64,000 nt of DNA from Hedera helix (Eukaryota; Streptophyta; Magnoliopsida; Apiales; Araliaceae), in assembly GCA_947179155.2 (NCBI GenBank), contig OX359273.1, positions 16,810,875 through 16,874,874 on the forward strand. Direction: 5' to 3'. Shown one piece after another: positions 25,267 to 36,120 of the stretch. Position 1 is the first letter of the stretch; the number at the start of each line of letters is the position of its first letter. The position numbers and the translations under genes are program-made. Below the pieces are notes generated by a model that saw only the letters and a list, made by a program, of their open reading frames with translations, was not told the DNA's origin and did not search any database.

Positions 25267-26009
25267 TGTAATATCTCAGATATTTTCAAGATTTTATATA
25301 AGATCTTAATTGATTTAATTAAAGGTTAAGGTTTAAAACCTAGAATTTGAGAAGTAAGATGTGTAGAAAATGGGTAAACATTTTTTTTTTAACATAATTG
25401 ATTTGTTAAAAAAAATGTAAGAATATTTTAATGATGCATGTAGAGAATTTATTAAGAAAATAAATTCAATTGAGAAGTAAAGGTGGTTATATTGACATAC
25501 ATATATACCTAAAGTGTGATTGTTAGCCAAACAAGAAGATGAGTAAAATAAATACTCAATTAAACAAATAAATTAATTAGTTTAAATATGAAGTCATGAA
25601 ATATAATTAATTAGGTTAATTATATTATTATGAGTTAAAGTTATGGAAAATTTAGGATGATTGTCTTGGATGACAATAATGTGAAGTAATTAATTAAGTA
25701 ATTAACTTAATTATTAAGTTGTTGTATAGAGTCCATTAATGGATTTAAAACAAGCCCAATATGGGAATATTTGCTTGAAGGTGGGTAATTAAATAATAAA
25801 CCCAAGTGTTATGTTGATTAATAGCCTAAGAGGTAATTAATACAAGTCCAATTAAATTAATTACCTAGCCCAAGTTATAAAGATGTGTGAGTTGTGTTGG
25901 ATAGCCCAAATAATTAAATAAGGGAGCCCAATGCAAAATAAACTAGTAGCCCAAATATTGAGTCCAAATTTAAAAGTCAAATGTTGGTCAATATATTGGG
26001 AGAATAAAT

Positions 26010-26338
26010 TCAAGTATTGTTAAGTGTAGAGAATTAACTAATATAGGGTTAATTGAATAACCCTAGTTGGTAGACAAGAGAGAGTATTAACCAAACATTG
26101 GTTAATTGCTAGGTGAATGAATGCGATAATGGGAATTAACTATGGATGAGTTAATTGAGTAACCCTAGGTAGTAAATAAATTAAAGATTTAACTATGCAT
26201 GAGTTAGTTGTAGGGAGAATATTATATATACAATTATGTATGTATATAATTCACCAAGGTAAAATTGGTAGATAACCATGGGTTGCATGTTGTAGAGAAT
26301 TAACCATACCTTGGTTAATGGTTATTAGAAATTGCAAG

Positions 26339-26396
<58 letters not shown>

Positions 26397-27190
26397 AAAA
26401 TAAAGGAAAAATGGTGGAGTGTTGACCAAACATGGGGATCCACTTGGAGATTGAGTAAAGATGCATGTTGCTTGTATTCAATTTAATTTGGTTAGTTCAA
26501 GCTTTGATGTGATTTAAATAAAAAGTTATTAGTGAATATGTAGATATATATATATATTGTAAGTATATGAATTGGTAGAGAGTTAACCAATGGGTGGTTC
26601 ACCAACCCTAGTCAATGAAGATGATCAATTCTTATGAATTTATGTTGTAGAGAACTAACCATTGTTGGGTTACTTGTTAACCCTAAGTGGTAATAAAAAT
26701 AAAACCTTAACCAATGCTAGAGTTAAGTGTTAGTAATTATATAAATATACTGAATATATATGTATAATTGATTGTAGAGAATTAACCCTACTTGGGTTAT
26801 TTGGTGGATGATGTGTGTATATTTAATTGATAAGTTTAGACCATGGTTGGGTGAGTGAACCAACCTAGGTCATTTTAATGTAGAGAATTAACCACATTGT
26901 GGTTAGTTGTTGTGAGATATATAAATAAGATGAGCCCTAACTAAGGTTGAGTTTTAAGTGACCAAGGTTAAGTGTAGTACTTTAACCATATGTCTTATGA
27001 GAGTTAACTACATATGGGTTAAGTGTTGGGTGAATTGCTCACCAACTACCCAACCACCCTAGTCAATCAAAATTGTCATTCATGGTGGTCAATCACTAAG
27101 TCCATCAAGTAGTCATTCACTAAAATAGTAAGCATGGATTAACCCTTTAATTCACCTATGTTAGTTGATTAGTGGATGATAAGTGAGGTT
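26010..27190 (+). promoter_or_regulatory. cluster of TTAACC/GGTTAA dyads in the LTR-A U3
   Basis: A degenerate unit like GTAGAGAATTAACC...GGTTAATTG recurs about a dozen times upstream of the TATA box, giving roughly fifteen TTAACC or GGTTAA words, often as inverted pairs. GGTTAA is the core bound by plant GT-1-type trihelix factors (known); that it acts so here is inference. Confidence 0.5.
26340..26393. repeat. (TA)n microsatellite
   Basis: TA run inside the U3 of LTR-A. Confidence 0.95.
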
Positions 27191-27200
27191 AGTTGAGTCC

Positions 27201-27208
27201 TATAAATA
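27201..27208 (+). promoter_or_regulatory. TATA box of LTR-A
   Basis: TATAAATA, followed about 65 bp later by a GAGAGAG-rich stretch as in the array LTRs. Confidence 0.65.
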
Positions 27209-28020
27209 GAACTCATTACCAAGGCTTGGAAAAGTTTGGTCATTTGTTCATTTCACCAAGTTATAGAGAGAGATTCTAGAGAGAAGGGAGAGCACATTTG
27301 AGAGATTCATCTATGTTCTCCAAAGTGTTAGTGAATATTGGTAAGAAGAAAGTTAAGTCATCAAGAAGGATAGCTATTTTGGGTAGATCAAGAAGAAGAA
27401 CATTCAAATCCAAGAGGTTGAAAAGCGTTCTAACTCTTCCTTAGTGCATTTTTATAATTTATATAAGTTTTAAACGGTCAAAATATATTTTTAACCGATC
27501 AAAAGTTATTTTGATGATCTAGAAGTCTAAATCTATGATATATAGGTAGATTCATGGTTTAGTATGTTTAATACATATATTGGTATGTGTGTTACACAAA
27601 TAAATGGAAGAAAATTCCATATTGCGATTTACCGGTAAAACCTAGATGATTCGATCTTAAATTTTTGTCAAAATATTTTTAAAAATATGATCAAACCATG
27701 AAACATTGTAAAATAATAAGTTTGGAAGACAACAACACTTAGTTGGTGTCATTTGGATGTGTAGATTTTATTTTATTCAAGTTTGAACAAATTGAACCAA
27801 GGATTTGTGAAGTTAGTTTTTGCTTTGTCTTTGTGAGTTGTTTTGAGTACAGTTCCTATTGGAATTTGGATGTGTGATCTAAAGAGAAGTTGTAGATAAA
27901 GAAGATACGGACGCGTGAGCGCTTGAATTACTCAAAACGGATAAAAAATGAAGAAGTTATGGCTATCGGAGCGACTGAGGGTCAGGTAGTCCAAATTAGG
28001 ATTTTCGGAAAAGTGGTCGA

Positions 28021-28077
28021 GCGCCTACCTAGCGCCTACCAAGCGCCTACCTAGCGTCTACCAAGCGCCTAGGCGCT
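28021..28077 (+). repeat. 11-bp GC-rich tandem repeat
   Basis: Five copies of GCGCCTACCWA (one with GCGTCTACCAA, the last ending in GCGCCTAGGCGC), in the transcribed part of LTR-A just before its GGGTC tract. It occupies the place of the GC island of the array LTRs. Confidence 0.85.
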
Positions 28078-28538
28078 CTAGCCGGCTGTCTCAGGGAGTA
28101 GATTCGGTCCGGGTCGGGTTGGGTCAGTCTGGGTCGAGTTCTTATTATGAAAATTTAAGTAGAAATACATATAAAATGAATGAGTTTGAATATTAAACCA
28201 ATATATGAAGATTTATTAGTAATTAATTGGTAGCTAAATGTTTAAAATAAAGACTAAAGTTAACACAATTAAAAAAGTTAACTATTGGTATTGTTTGAAA
28301 AATATTAAAATATTATTAAATAATGAATGATATTAACATAAGATTAAAATATTATTAAATGTGTAATAACATTAATATATGATGAAAATGTTATTAAATA
28401 ATTAATGACGCTAATAGATGATTAAAATATTATTAAATAGTCTATCAAGTAGTCATTCCATGCATAGTAAGCAAGATTAGAGCCTTAATCAACCAATGTT
28501 AGTTGATTAGTAGAACTAATGGTAAAATCCTAGAGTTC

Positions 28539-28546
28539 TATAAATA
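28539..28546 (+). promoter_or_regulatory. TATA box of LTR1 with adjacent palindrome
   Basis: TATAAATA; the palindrome beginning CAACACTTGTGC starts within ten bases of it, covering the expected transcription start about 30 bp downstream. Equivalent boxes are at 37206, 45889 and 54574. Confidence 0.7.
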
Positions 28547-29324
28547 GAAATAACCAACACTTGTGCAAATGTTGGTTCATTTGTTCCATTCACCAAAATT
28601 TAGAGAGAGGAGGTTGTAGAGAGAAGTTAGAGCAATTGTGAGAGTTCTAGAGAGCAAACACCTTGAGTGTTATCAAGTGTGGGTGATTTTTGGTCCAAAC
28701 AAGAAGATCAAAGAAGAGCTAGAACCATTTTCAAGAAGAAGATCTTCATTAAAGGTTTAAAAGTTTCTTTGAACCTTAACTTGTTAGTTAGTTTGATATG
28801 TGAGAAATAAAAACCCATGTGATGTTAGATCTTGAATATATATGAAGATATATGGTTAAATATGCTAGATGTGTGTTCTAACATGTTTGGTATGGAAGAT
28901 TATGGAAGAAATGGTAGTATGAACATGCTTGGTTTTAAAGCCCTAGTTAAATGTCTAGGTTGATGATTTATGATTTAAGATGTACAAGTTATTTTTTTTG
29001 TAATCTAAGAGTCTAGAAAGCTAGATCTATGAGTTTTAAAGAAAAACCCTTTTGGAACTTTTCAAAAATATTGAATAACGAAGAAGTTATAGCTTTTACC
29101 GGAAAGGATGTCGTTTTTAGACCCTAGATGGTTCGATCCGTAATTTCCGTGTAAAACGTTTTCAAAAAGACGATCGAACCATGGAATATTGTAAAACAAG
29201 AAGTTAGGAACACATCAACACTGATTTTGTGTCATTTGGATGTGTAGATTTCATTTAATCAAGATTTGATCAAAGGGTATCAAAACTGTCAAAAATCAAA
29301 AATTTGGATAACATTCTGCCGGAC

Positions 29325-29455
29325 AACGCCGGGGCGCCGTCTTGCAGTGTAATCACTGCGTCGCGGCGCAGTGCACTGTTCCAGGGGAAAAAAATTAAAA
29401 ACCGAACCGGGTCGGGTCGGGTCGGCCGGACCGGGTCGGGTCCGTACGGATCCGA
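29325..29455 (+). repeat. GC island and GGGTC-rich tract of LTR1
   Basis: GCAGTG-TAAT-CACTGC (29344-29359) overlaps CACTGCG-TCGCGG-CGCAGTG (29354-29373), which overlaps CAGTGCACTG (29369-29378), so three stems compete for the same bases. A tract with five GGG runs in GGGTC units follows (about 29407-29442). The other copies are near 38008, 46694 and 55379. LTR2 has lost a few bases of the GGGTC tract. Confidence 0.8.
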
Positions 29456-29489
29456 AAATGGAAAATGTCCCAAAAAATATTTTATTATT

Positions 29490-30770
29490 TTTTTGACTTA
29501 ATAAATATATTTTTAAATTAAATATAAGTGATTTTATAGATAAAAGGTGTTAAATATTATTAAAAGTTTAATAATATAATTAAATTAATAAAATATTATT
29601 ATTAATATAATAATATTAGAAAATCATTAAAATATTATTAAATGTATAATAATATTATAAAGTGAATAAAATATTATTAAAGAGCTAATAATATTAAATA
29701 AATAAAATATTATTAAAATGATTAATAATATTAGTTAATAAATAAAATATTATTAAAATGATTAATAATATTAATAAAGAAATTAAATATTATTAAATGA
29801 TTAATAATATTAGATACTTAATAAAATATTATTAAATAGTTAATAATATTAGATAATGAATAAAATATTATTAAATCATTAATAATATTAGTAAGTTAAT
29901 AAAATATTATTAAATGATTAATAATATTAATAAATGATTAAAATATTAATAAAGAAATTAAATATTATTAAATGATTAATAATATTAGATACTTAATAAA
30001 ATATTATTAAATAGTTAATAGCATTAGATAATGAATAAAATATTATTAAATGGTTAATAATATTAGTAAGTTAATAAAATATTATTAAATGATTAATAAT
30101 ATTAATAAATGATTAAAATATTATTAAATGGTTAATAATATTAGTAAGTTAATAAAATATTATTAAATGATTAATAATATTAATGAATGGTTAAAATATT
30201 ATTAAATGGTTAATAGTATTAGTAAGTTAATAGAATATTATTAAATGGTTAATAATATTAATGAGAGAATAAGATATTATTAAGGATATTATTTGATAAA
30301 TAATATTACTTGAAGGGTAAGACATTATTAACAATGTTAATATATGATGTAAAATATTATTAAATGACTAATAATATTAACTAAGGATAAAAATATTTTT
30401 AAAGGATTAATAATATTATTAAGTGAATAAAATATTATTAAATGGTTAATAATATTTATAATTGATTAAGATATTATTTGATAAATAATATCATTGGGAA
30501 TAGTGTAAAACATTATTTAGTTATTAATAATGTTAATAAGTGTTGAGATAATAAAGAGATTAAGATGATTATTAGATGGTTAATAATATTGAGGAACTAG
30601 ATGATTTATTATTGGGATAATAAATGGTTAAAATATTATTATACGATTAATGATATTATATGTGGTATTTATATATTGTCAAAGGTGATGATATTATAAG
30701 ACAATGAGGTAATAATTATGTGATTTAAAATATTATCAAGGGATTGATAATATTATTAAGAGATTTAAGG
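29490..30770 (+). repeat. hairpin array of LTR1
   Basis: About twenty or more units of 30-40 bp, each built from AATATTATTAA, a 3-6-base spacer (often ATGG or ATGA) and the exact inverted copy TTAATAATATT, joined by short variable linkers. The array becomes irregular after about 30250. It lies downstream of the TATA box and so should be transcribed. The same array is in LTR2 (38170-39460), LTR3 (46860-48150), LTR4 (55545-56835) and, diverged, in LTR-A. Confidence 0.9.
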
Positions 30771-31998
30771 TTATGATTAAGTGATAGATGATTTAAGACA
30801 TATATGTTAAGGTTATAAATGTTAAATAAACCTTTATGTGTTATGCTAAATGGAGGATCAATGTTATTGAATATTAGGTCACCCAAAGGAGGTATTTTTA
30901 AGTTGAATAGCAGTAGACAGCGAAACATGCAAGTTTCTCTTAATCTTAACTTGTATTTATTTGGCAAGTTATTTATGTAGAATCTGAAATTTATTTCAAA
31001 ATGCATGATGAAATAATTATTAAGAATTATTTCATATCTATATTGTTATTGACAATCGCACTTAGGTGCATTTGCATGACTGTTCACGTTATGAACTGTT
31101 TAAAGAGAAATATCTATGCTATTTGTTTCAGCTAGATATTGCATGTGATATTATGACTGTTCTTGTTATGAACTGTTCTAAGTGAGGGTTCTATGTCAAT
31201 TGTTTCGGCTAGATCATGTACGATTTAAATTCATAAATCTGAATATTATTGAAGTTAGTCCACACCATATTGTTGTGGTGCGAAATCTGATGGGATAAGC
31301 TGAAATGAACAGAGCATTATAAGCAGATAAGCTTACGGTCGGATGGAATATTCTCGATCAAAACGAACTAGATGGTTATATTGTGCACTCTATAAACGTA
31401 CGATAGGCTGATCACCTAGAGTACCCATCACCGGATATGTCAATCGAAATGATTGTTAATATTCAAAACGAACTGACAGTCTTCTGTCTATAGGGTATTG
31501 TAAATACTCAAAACGTGTGTTCATGGTCTTGTGACCTTTTCAGCATGATGAAGCAGTATGTTATATCAATTGAATTATATTATTCAAAGTTGCATGTCTT
31601 CACAATTATTATATATTGTTGAAGTTTCCAGAGCTAAATCTTTTTCATTCATGATATACCTTTTATTGTTTATTTAAACTTGCTGAGCAAAGTAGTTGCT
31701 CACCCTTGCTATATCATGAACTATTTTCAGTTAAGCCGAGTTATCTAAGGAGTACCACGACAAAGGACAGATGAACGAGTAGACGTAGTTAGTTCGTACT
31801 ATTTGTGTAAACCTTTTGTATTATAAGGTAATGATGATGTATTAAGGTTAGTGGAACCTGGGATTGAAGGTACGTTTTGTAATGAAATTATGTATGTTTC
31901 CGCGAGATATTGAAGATGTATGTTATGAATGTTTGACAAGTGTTGAATAGTGAGCACCGAACCCGAGGTTCAAGGGACCCGGATTTGGGGGCGTCACA

Positions 31999-34799
31999 GG
32001 TTGGTATCAGAGCTGTAGGTTGTAAACCTTAGGTGGGGGAAAAACCTTAGGATTATGACCGTAGAGAAGACAAGAAAACTTATAAAGAATTTAGGAGATG
32101 AATTGTGGAGATTCATCAAGTAAGAAAAGTTATGTGTATGTAAGAAAAGATCTATTATTAGATCGGAAGAGTATGAGAATTCGGAAGATGATTTGAAGGT
32201 TAGAGTTAAGCAATGATGAAGAAAAGAGAGTAAGGATTGAGAGATACTTGATCTATGAAGAATAGATAAGAAGAAGTGATCAGATGTAAATGTGGCTAAG
32301 GTAAAATAGAAGGAAATTATGCTAAGAAATGATTCGAGGACATTGAGGATATCTTAAAGAGATTGATCTATATGGATCGGTGATAGCAAAGATGATCCGA
32401 GTAAATAGAGATGAAATGATGGGTTAAACACATAAGTTGTGGAAGAGTTAAATGAATCATAGAAGAATGAGCAGATTTTTGGAGTCAATCATAAAAGCAG
32501 ATAATGATGAAGTGATTGAGGAAAAGTAGAATGATTGTAGAAAGAGATAAACATGATAAAGAATTACATAAAAATGATAATAGTGTATGTTGAGGAGTCT
32601 AACTTTGGAAGTATATATCTTTGGGAGTTTGACTTTGGAGAATATGTTTGAAGAATTACGTTTCGAAAGTTATTTTAGAAGATTTAAAAATCGGATGATT
32701 TTCTAATCTGTAAGTTGAATTTTATCTATGTAAATGATGAAAGAAGTTATAAAATTTTGGAAATCCCAACTTTGGAGTTAAGAAACGGGATATGTTATGT
32801 AATTAGCATGGTGCTGAGAACAAGTATAGTACTAAGTACTAAAGTGATGCATATTAAACCGTTTATTAAATATGCAAATGGATGATAGAAAGACAAGGTG
32901 ACGATAGTATGGAAATTTGAAGAATGTAGGTTGAATGTGAAGATCGAGATATAGCGTTTAGGCTATCAAACGATTTAAAGATAGGTGACTGATAATTGTG
33001 TGTATGGTTAGTAAGCAAAAGAATGCTTAAATGTGTGTATCTGTACAAATGATGGGGTACTACGTACCAAGGAATGATATGTTAACAAATTTTAAGTGAT
33101 GGATTATGTGTTGGCATTAAAAGTATATGCCTAAGATCTATAGAGAGGTAATAATACTACCGTATTATGCCAAACGTTAAGGTCAAGAAAAAGTTCTAAA
33201 GAAAGAATACTCTAGACAATAGGGAAGAAAGTTAAGGAATTAGACCATAATTTTTTTACGAACGATTGATGAGTCTAATAGTAGACGCTTTTGAGGAATG
33301 AATCAATGAAATTAGAGAAATCCAGAGGCAAGAAAGAAATTAATTTATGAGGATATCAAAGAAGTGATAGACGACATCTTACAATAAGATTGTTGAGTAG
33401 TAGAAAGAACAATAATAAGATCGTGAAATAATCTACGAAGATGAACTCATGAGGAGTTATGTGTTAAAGTATGAATTAAGAAAATTCATATTAAGTTAAT
33501 AAGAGAATTAGAGGTTGTAGATTTTATTTGAGGACTCATATTAGTGGTTGAGTTGTGCGATTCCTTGTATGGGCGGGAAATTAGTACTTGGTTTTAGAAC
33601 CGCTTCGTTTCCTATAGTAATATAGTGGCCGAGTTGACCAATTTCTTGTATGGGCAGGAGATTGTGTTTGGTTTGACAACCACTTAGCTTCCTAATTATG
33701 ATAATTATTGAAATCTTGGGTCGCGCTATTCGATGTATATATGGTGAGAATGTGAGTCTTTTCTCATGGTATATCGGATAGGTTGAGAATATTGAGATTA
33801 GGTGCGAGTTCTTAAAACTCACATGTATGGTAAGTTCGTGACTCATAATTGTACGGTGGAGCCCCTCAGCGAATGGACGATTAAGGTCTGACTAGGATAA
33901 GTTCCTCAAGCCATGCGATTGTGGTAAGTTCCTGAACTCATATTGTGTGGTAAGTTCGATGAACAACTTGTGATAGAGGTTAGAACAAGGTCATAGATAA
34001 AGATTTAAGAGTTATCAGTGAATTGAGAATTGTGTGTGGCCAGTATTATTCTCCTGAATACTACTGGTAGGTTATGTTATATAGTGATGTCTTGCATCAA
34101 GGAGCAAGCTATGATTTGAAGAAGGATGAGGTGGGTAATCACGTTTGTGGCACCACAGTTACTTAGGTTTGAAGAGAATCATTATCAGAGAAGGTGTGAG
34201 TATTTGTGTTAATGATACGGAGACTTCAGAAAGTGGAAGAAGGGAAGAAACTGATAAACAGCATGAGAAATTATCGAGAATACGATAATAGGTATAAGAT
34301 TAATGAAGGATATGATGAGGAATAAATGACAATGTTTAGCATGATAAGTGAATTTTACTGGATGATGAGAAATAAAAGAAAGAATAGTGATACACTACTT
34401 AGCAATCAAGTACGTGTAAGTAAACATAAGAAGAAGACGATATTCGAGTTATTAAGTTCTGGGGTGTGAAATGTAAATATGTTATATAAATAGGAAGAAG
34501 AAGTAAATAAGAGGATTAAGAGACATCAGGTAAAAGTAAATCCCGAACTCTAGGAGTATGTGGGATATGTGGTTAAGTTAAGTCCCGACTTTTGCGGTCT
34601 GTATGGGATATGATCATTTATGTATAAATGTTTCAGAATGTAATGTGCCAAGGCACCCCTGTTTGCGTATAAATATAAATGCGTAATGTTTATACACTTT
34701 GATGTGATTAGTGTGAGCATTAAATAGTAAATGCTATAAGAATGATTGTAATAGTCAAAAAGAATGATAATAACGTAAGTTTTATTTTAAAAACAGGCA
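31999..34799 (+). other. 2.8-kb non-coding leader, unit 1
   Basis: The sequence between primer site and gag has no long plus-strand frame. A diverged tandem duplication of about 80 bp occurs at 33545-33700 (TTGTATGGGCRGG...). GGTAAGTTC, a good match to a plant 5' splice site, occurs repeatedly between 33829 and 33960. TTTTAAAAACAG lies immediately before the gag ATG, like a 3' splice site. The 101-residue minus-strand frame at 33541-33846 recurs in all three units simply because the units are copies. Confidence 0.7.
32002..32013 (+). promoter_or_regulatory. primer-binding site, unit 1
   Basis: TGGTATCAGAGC, complementary to the 3' end of plant initiator methionine tRNA, three bases after the LTR1 end. 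Confidence 0.9.
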
Positions 34800-35864
34800 A
34801 TGCTGCCACGTAGACAACCCCGAAACCTGAGAGCAGAAGGATCAGTTAATAATGAAGGAGGTCAGGGAGACCCGATGCAAACTTTTGTTAATATGTTAGC
34901 AGAAGCAATTCAAAACCGAACTCCAGCAGTAGGAAGTTCGCTGGTAAATCAATTGGCAAACTTTAAGGATTTTAAAATAGTAGGACCACCGGAGTTTCGA
35001 GGAACAATAGATCCGATCGAAGCTCAGACGTGGATAGAAGAGATGGAGAAAGTGTTTGAAGTTACGCGTGTTGTGGAGGAACAGAAGACAACATTTGCCA
35101 CCTTCATGATGAAGGGAGAGGCTAATTATTGGTGGAAGACTAATAAAAATCGAGCAGGAGAAGGAATTGTTACGTGGACTCGATTTAAGGAGTTATTCTT
35201 TGAAAACTATTTTCCAAATAGTACTCAAACAAGGATGGAAGTAAAATTTTTAGAACTCAAACAGGGGAACATGACGGTAGCAGAATATGCTGCCAAGTTC
35301 AATGAACTAGCAAGATTTGCGCCACATCAAGTGGACACGGAAGAACGAAAGACAAGAAGGTTTGAACAAGGATTAAATCCATAGATCTACAGTAAGGTTT
35401 CAATTCTTCAGATTAACACATTTTTAACAATGTTGGAGAAGGCAATCATAGCAGAAGGTGGGAGAGAATCTTTGTCAAAGTATAATCCAGAGAGGAAAGG
35501 AAAGATTAGTGAAGAAGAAAATGGTAAAGGTAGTAGCGAAGACTGTAACGCTCAGAAACGAAAGAGGAACCATAAAAATGATAAGAATGGTCAAAGAAAA
35601 GGCAAATGGAAAATTGAAAGTTGTGGAAAGAACCACATAGGTGTATGTCTAAAAGGGACAGATAGTTGCTATAGATGTGGAGAGAAAGGACACGGTGCTT
35701 CGAATTGTCCTGGTCCAAGGAAGAATAGAAAGTGTTTTATTTGTGGAGGAATAGGTCATCCATTTAAGGACTGCCCGAAGAAGGAAAGCAAGACGAGAAG
35801 TAATATCAAAAAAGTCAAGAGGCATGGTGACAGGTATTTTTCGATCAATAATATAATTGTTTAA
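34800..35864 (+). pseudogene. gag: gag, copy 1, interrupted by a nonsense codon
   Basis: This is the same 354-codon gag as copies 2 and 3, but codon 195 is TAG (35382-35384) where the others have TGG (tryptophan of GLNPWIYSKV). The frame stays open on both sides, so only a 194-residue product lacking both zinc knuckles would be made. The retrotransposon gag domain (about residues 70-200) is complete up to the stop. A further change turns ST to LT near residue 209. The single G-to-A change suggests recent inactivation of this copy alone. It follows the long leader and stops about 250 bp before the polypurine tract of LTR2; no pol follows. Confidence 0.9.
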
Positions 35865-36107
35865 GGTATTATTTGATTCGAATACTATCTGTCTGAGATT
35901 TTCACTAAGTACATAGAATTTCTCGAAGAGACTAGAATACGTCATTAAAATAAAGTGTCTTTAAATCAAAGGATTGTGTTAGATAGACAAAGAGTAAGTT
36001 ATTCGTAAAATTAATTCGGATATACGAGGAAAAGAGTCAGGAAAAGATCAGATGAAAGGAAAATCTTAGTAATCTTATAACGGTGATTCTGGAGACAGAA
36101 TCCTTAT

Positions 36108-36120
36108 AAGGAGGGGTGAA
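36108..36120 (+). promoter_or_regulatory. polypurine tract before LTR2
   Basis: AAGGAGGGGTGAA lies immediately before the LTR start TGTAATGACCGAG. The same tract precedes LTR3 (44791-44803) and LTR4 (53478-53490). Confidence 0.9.

Larger units (their letters stand above)
25267..28438 (+). mobile_element. LTR-A, plus-strand gypsy LTR, 5' part
   Basis: It begins TGTAATATCTCAGATATT. In order it contains a long U3 with many TTAACC/GGTTAA dyads, a TATA box (27201), a GAGAGA-rich start of the transcribed region, a GC-rich 11-bp repeat (28021), a GGGTC-rich tract (28108-28138) and the beginning of an AATATTATTAA hairpin array. The landmark order is the same as in the tandem-array LTRs, although the sequence is diverged and the U3 is about twice as long (1.9 against 1.1 kb before the TATA box). 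It stops at 28438, where the array LTR begins mid-element; its AT-rich region seems to resume at 58055. Confidence 0.75.
28439..31998 (+). mobile_element. LTR1 of the array, 5'-truncated (3560 bp)
   Basis: It matches LTR2 from 37106 onward, so about 985 bp of its 5' end are missing. It ends GGGGGCGTCACA, directly before the primer-binding site. TATA box 28539-28546; palindrome at the presumed start site 28554-28575 (orientation CAACACTTGTGC...); GC island and GGGTC tract about 29325-29455; hairpin array about 29490-30770. Confidence 0.9.

Noticed and set aside
29407..29442. Telomere-like repeats
   Set aside because: GGGTC units lack the TTTAGGG sequence and form a short tract inside an LTR.
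29490..30770. AT-rich inverted repeats as a cluster of MITEs
   Set aside because: Units are too short, regularly spaced and without target duplications, and the block is part of every LTR of the family.
30725..31006. 93-residue minus-strand frame repeated in each array LTR
   Set aside because: AT-rich LTR sequence, antisense, no domain; repetition is due to the array.
33541..33846. 101-residue minus-strand frame present in all three array units
   Set aside because: Conservation is explained by unit duplication; it is antisense to the element and shows no recognisable domain.
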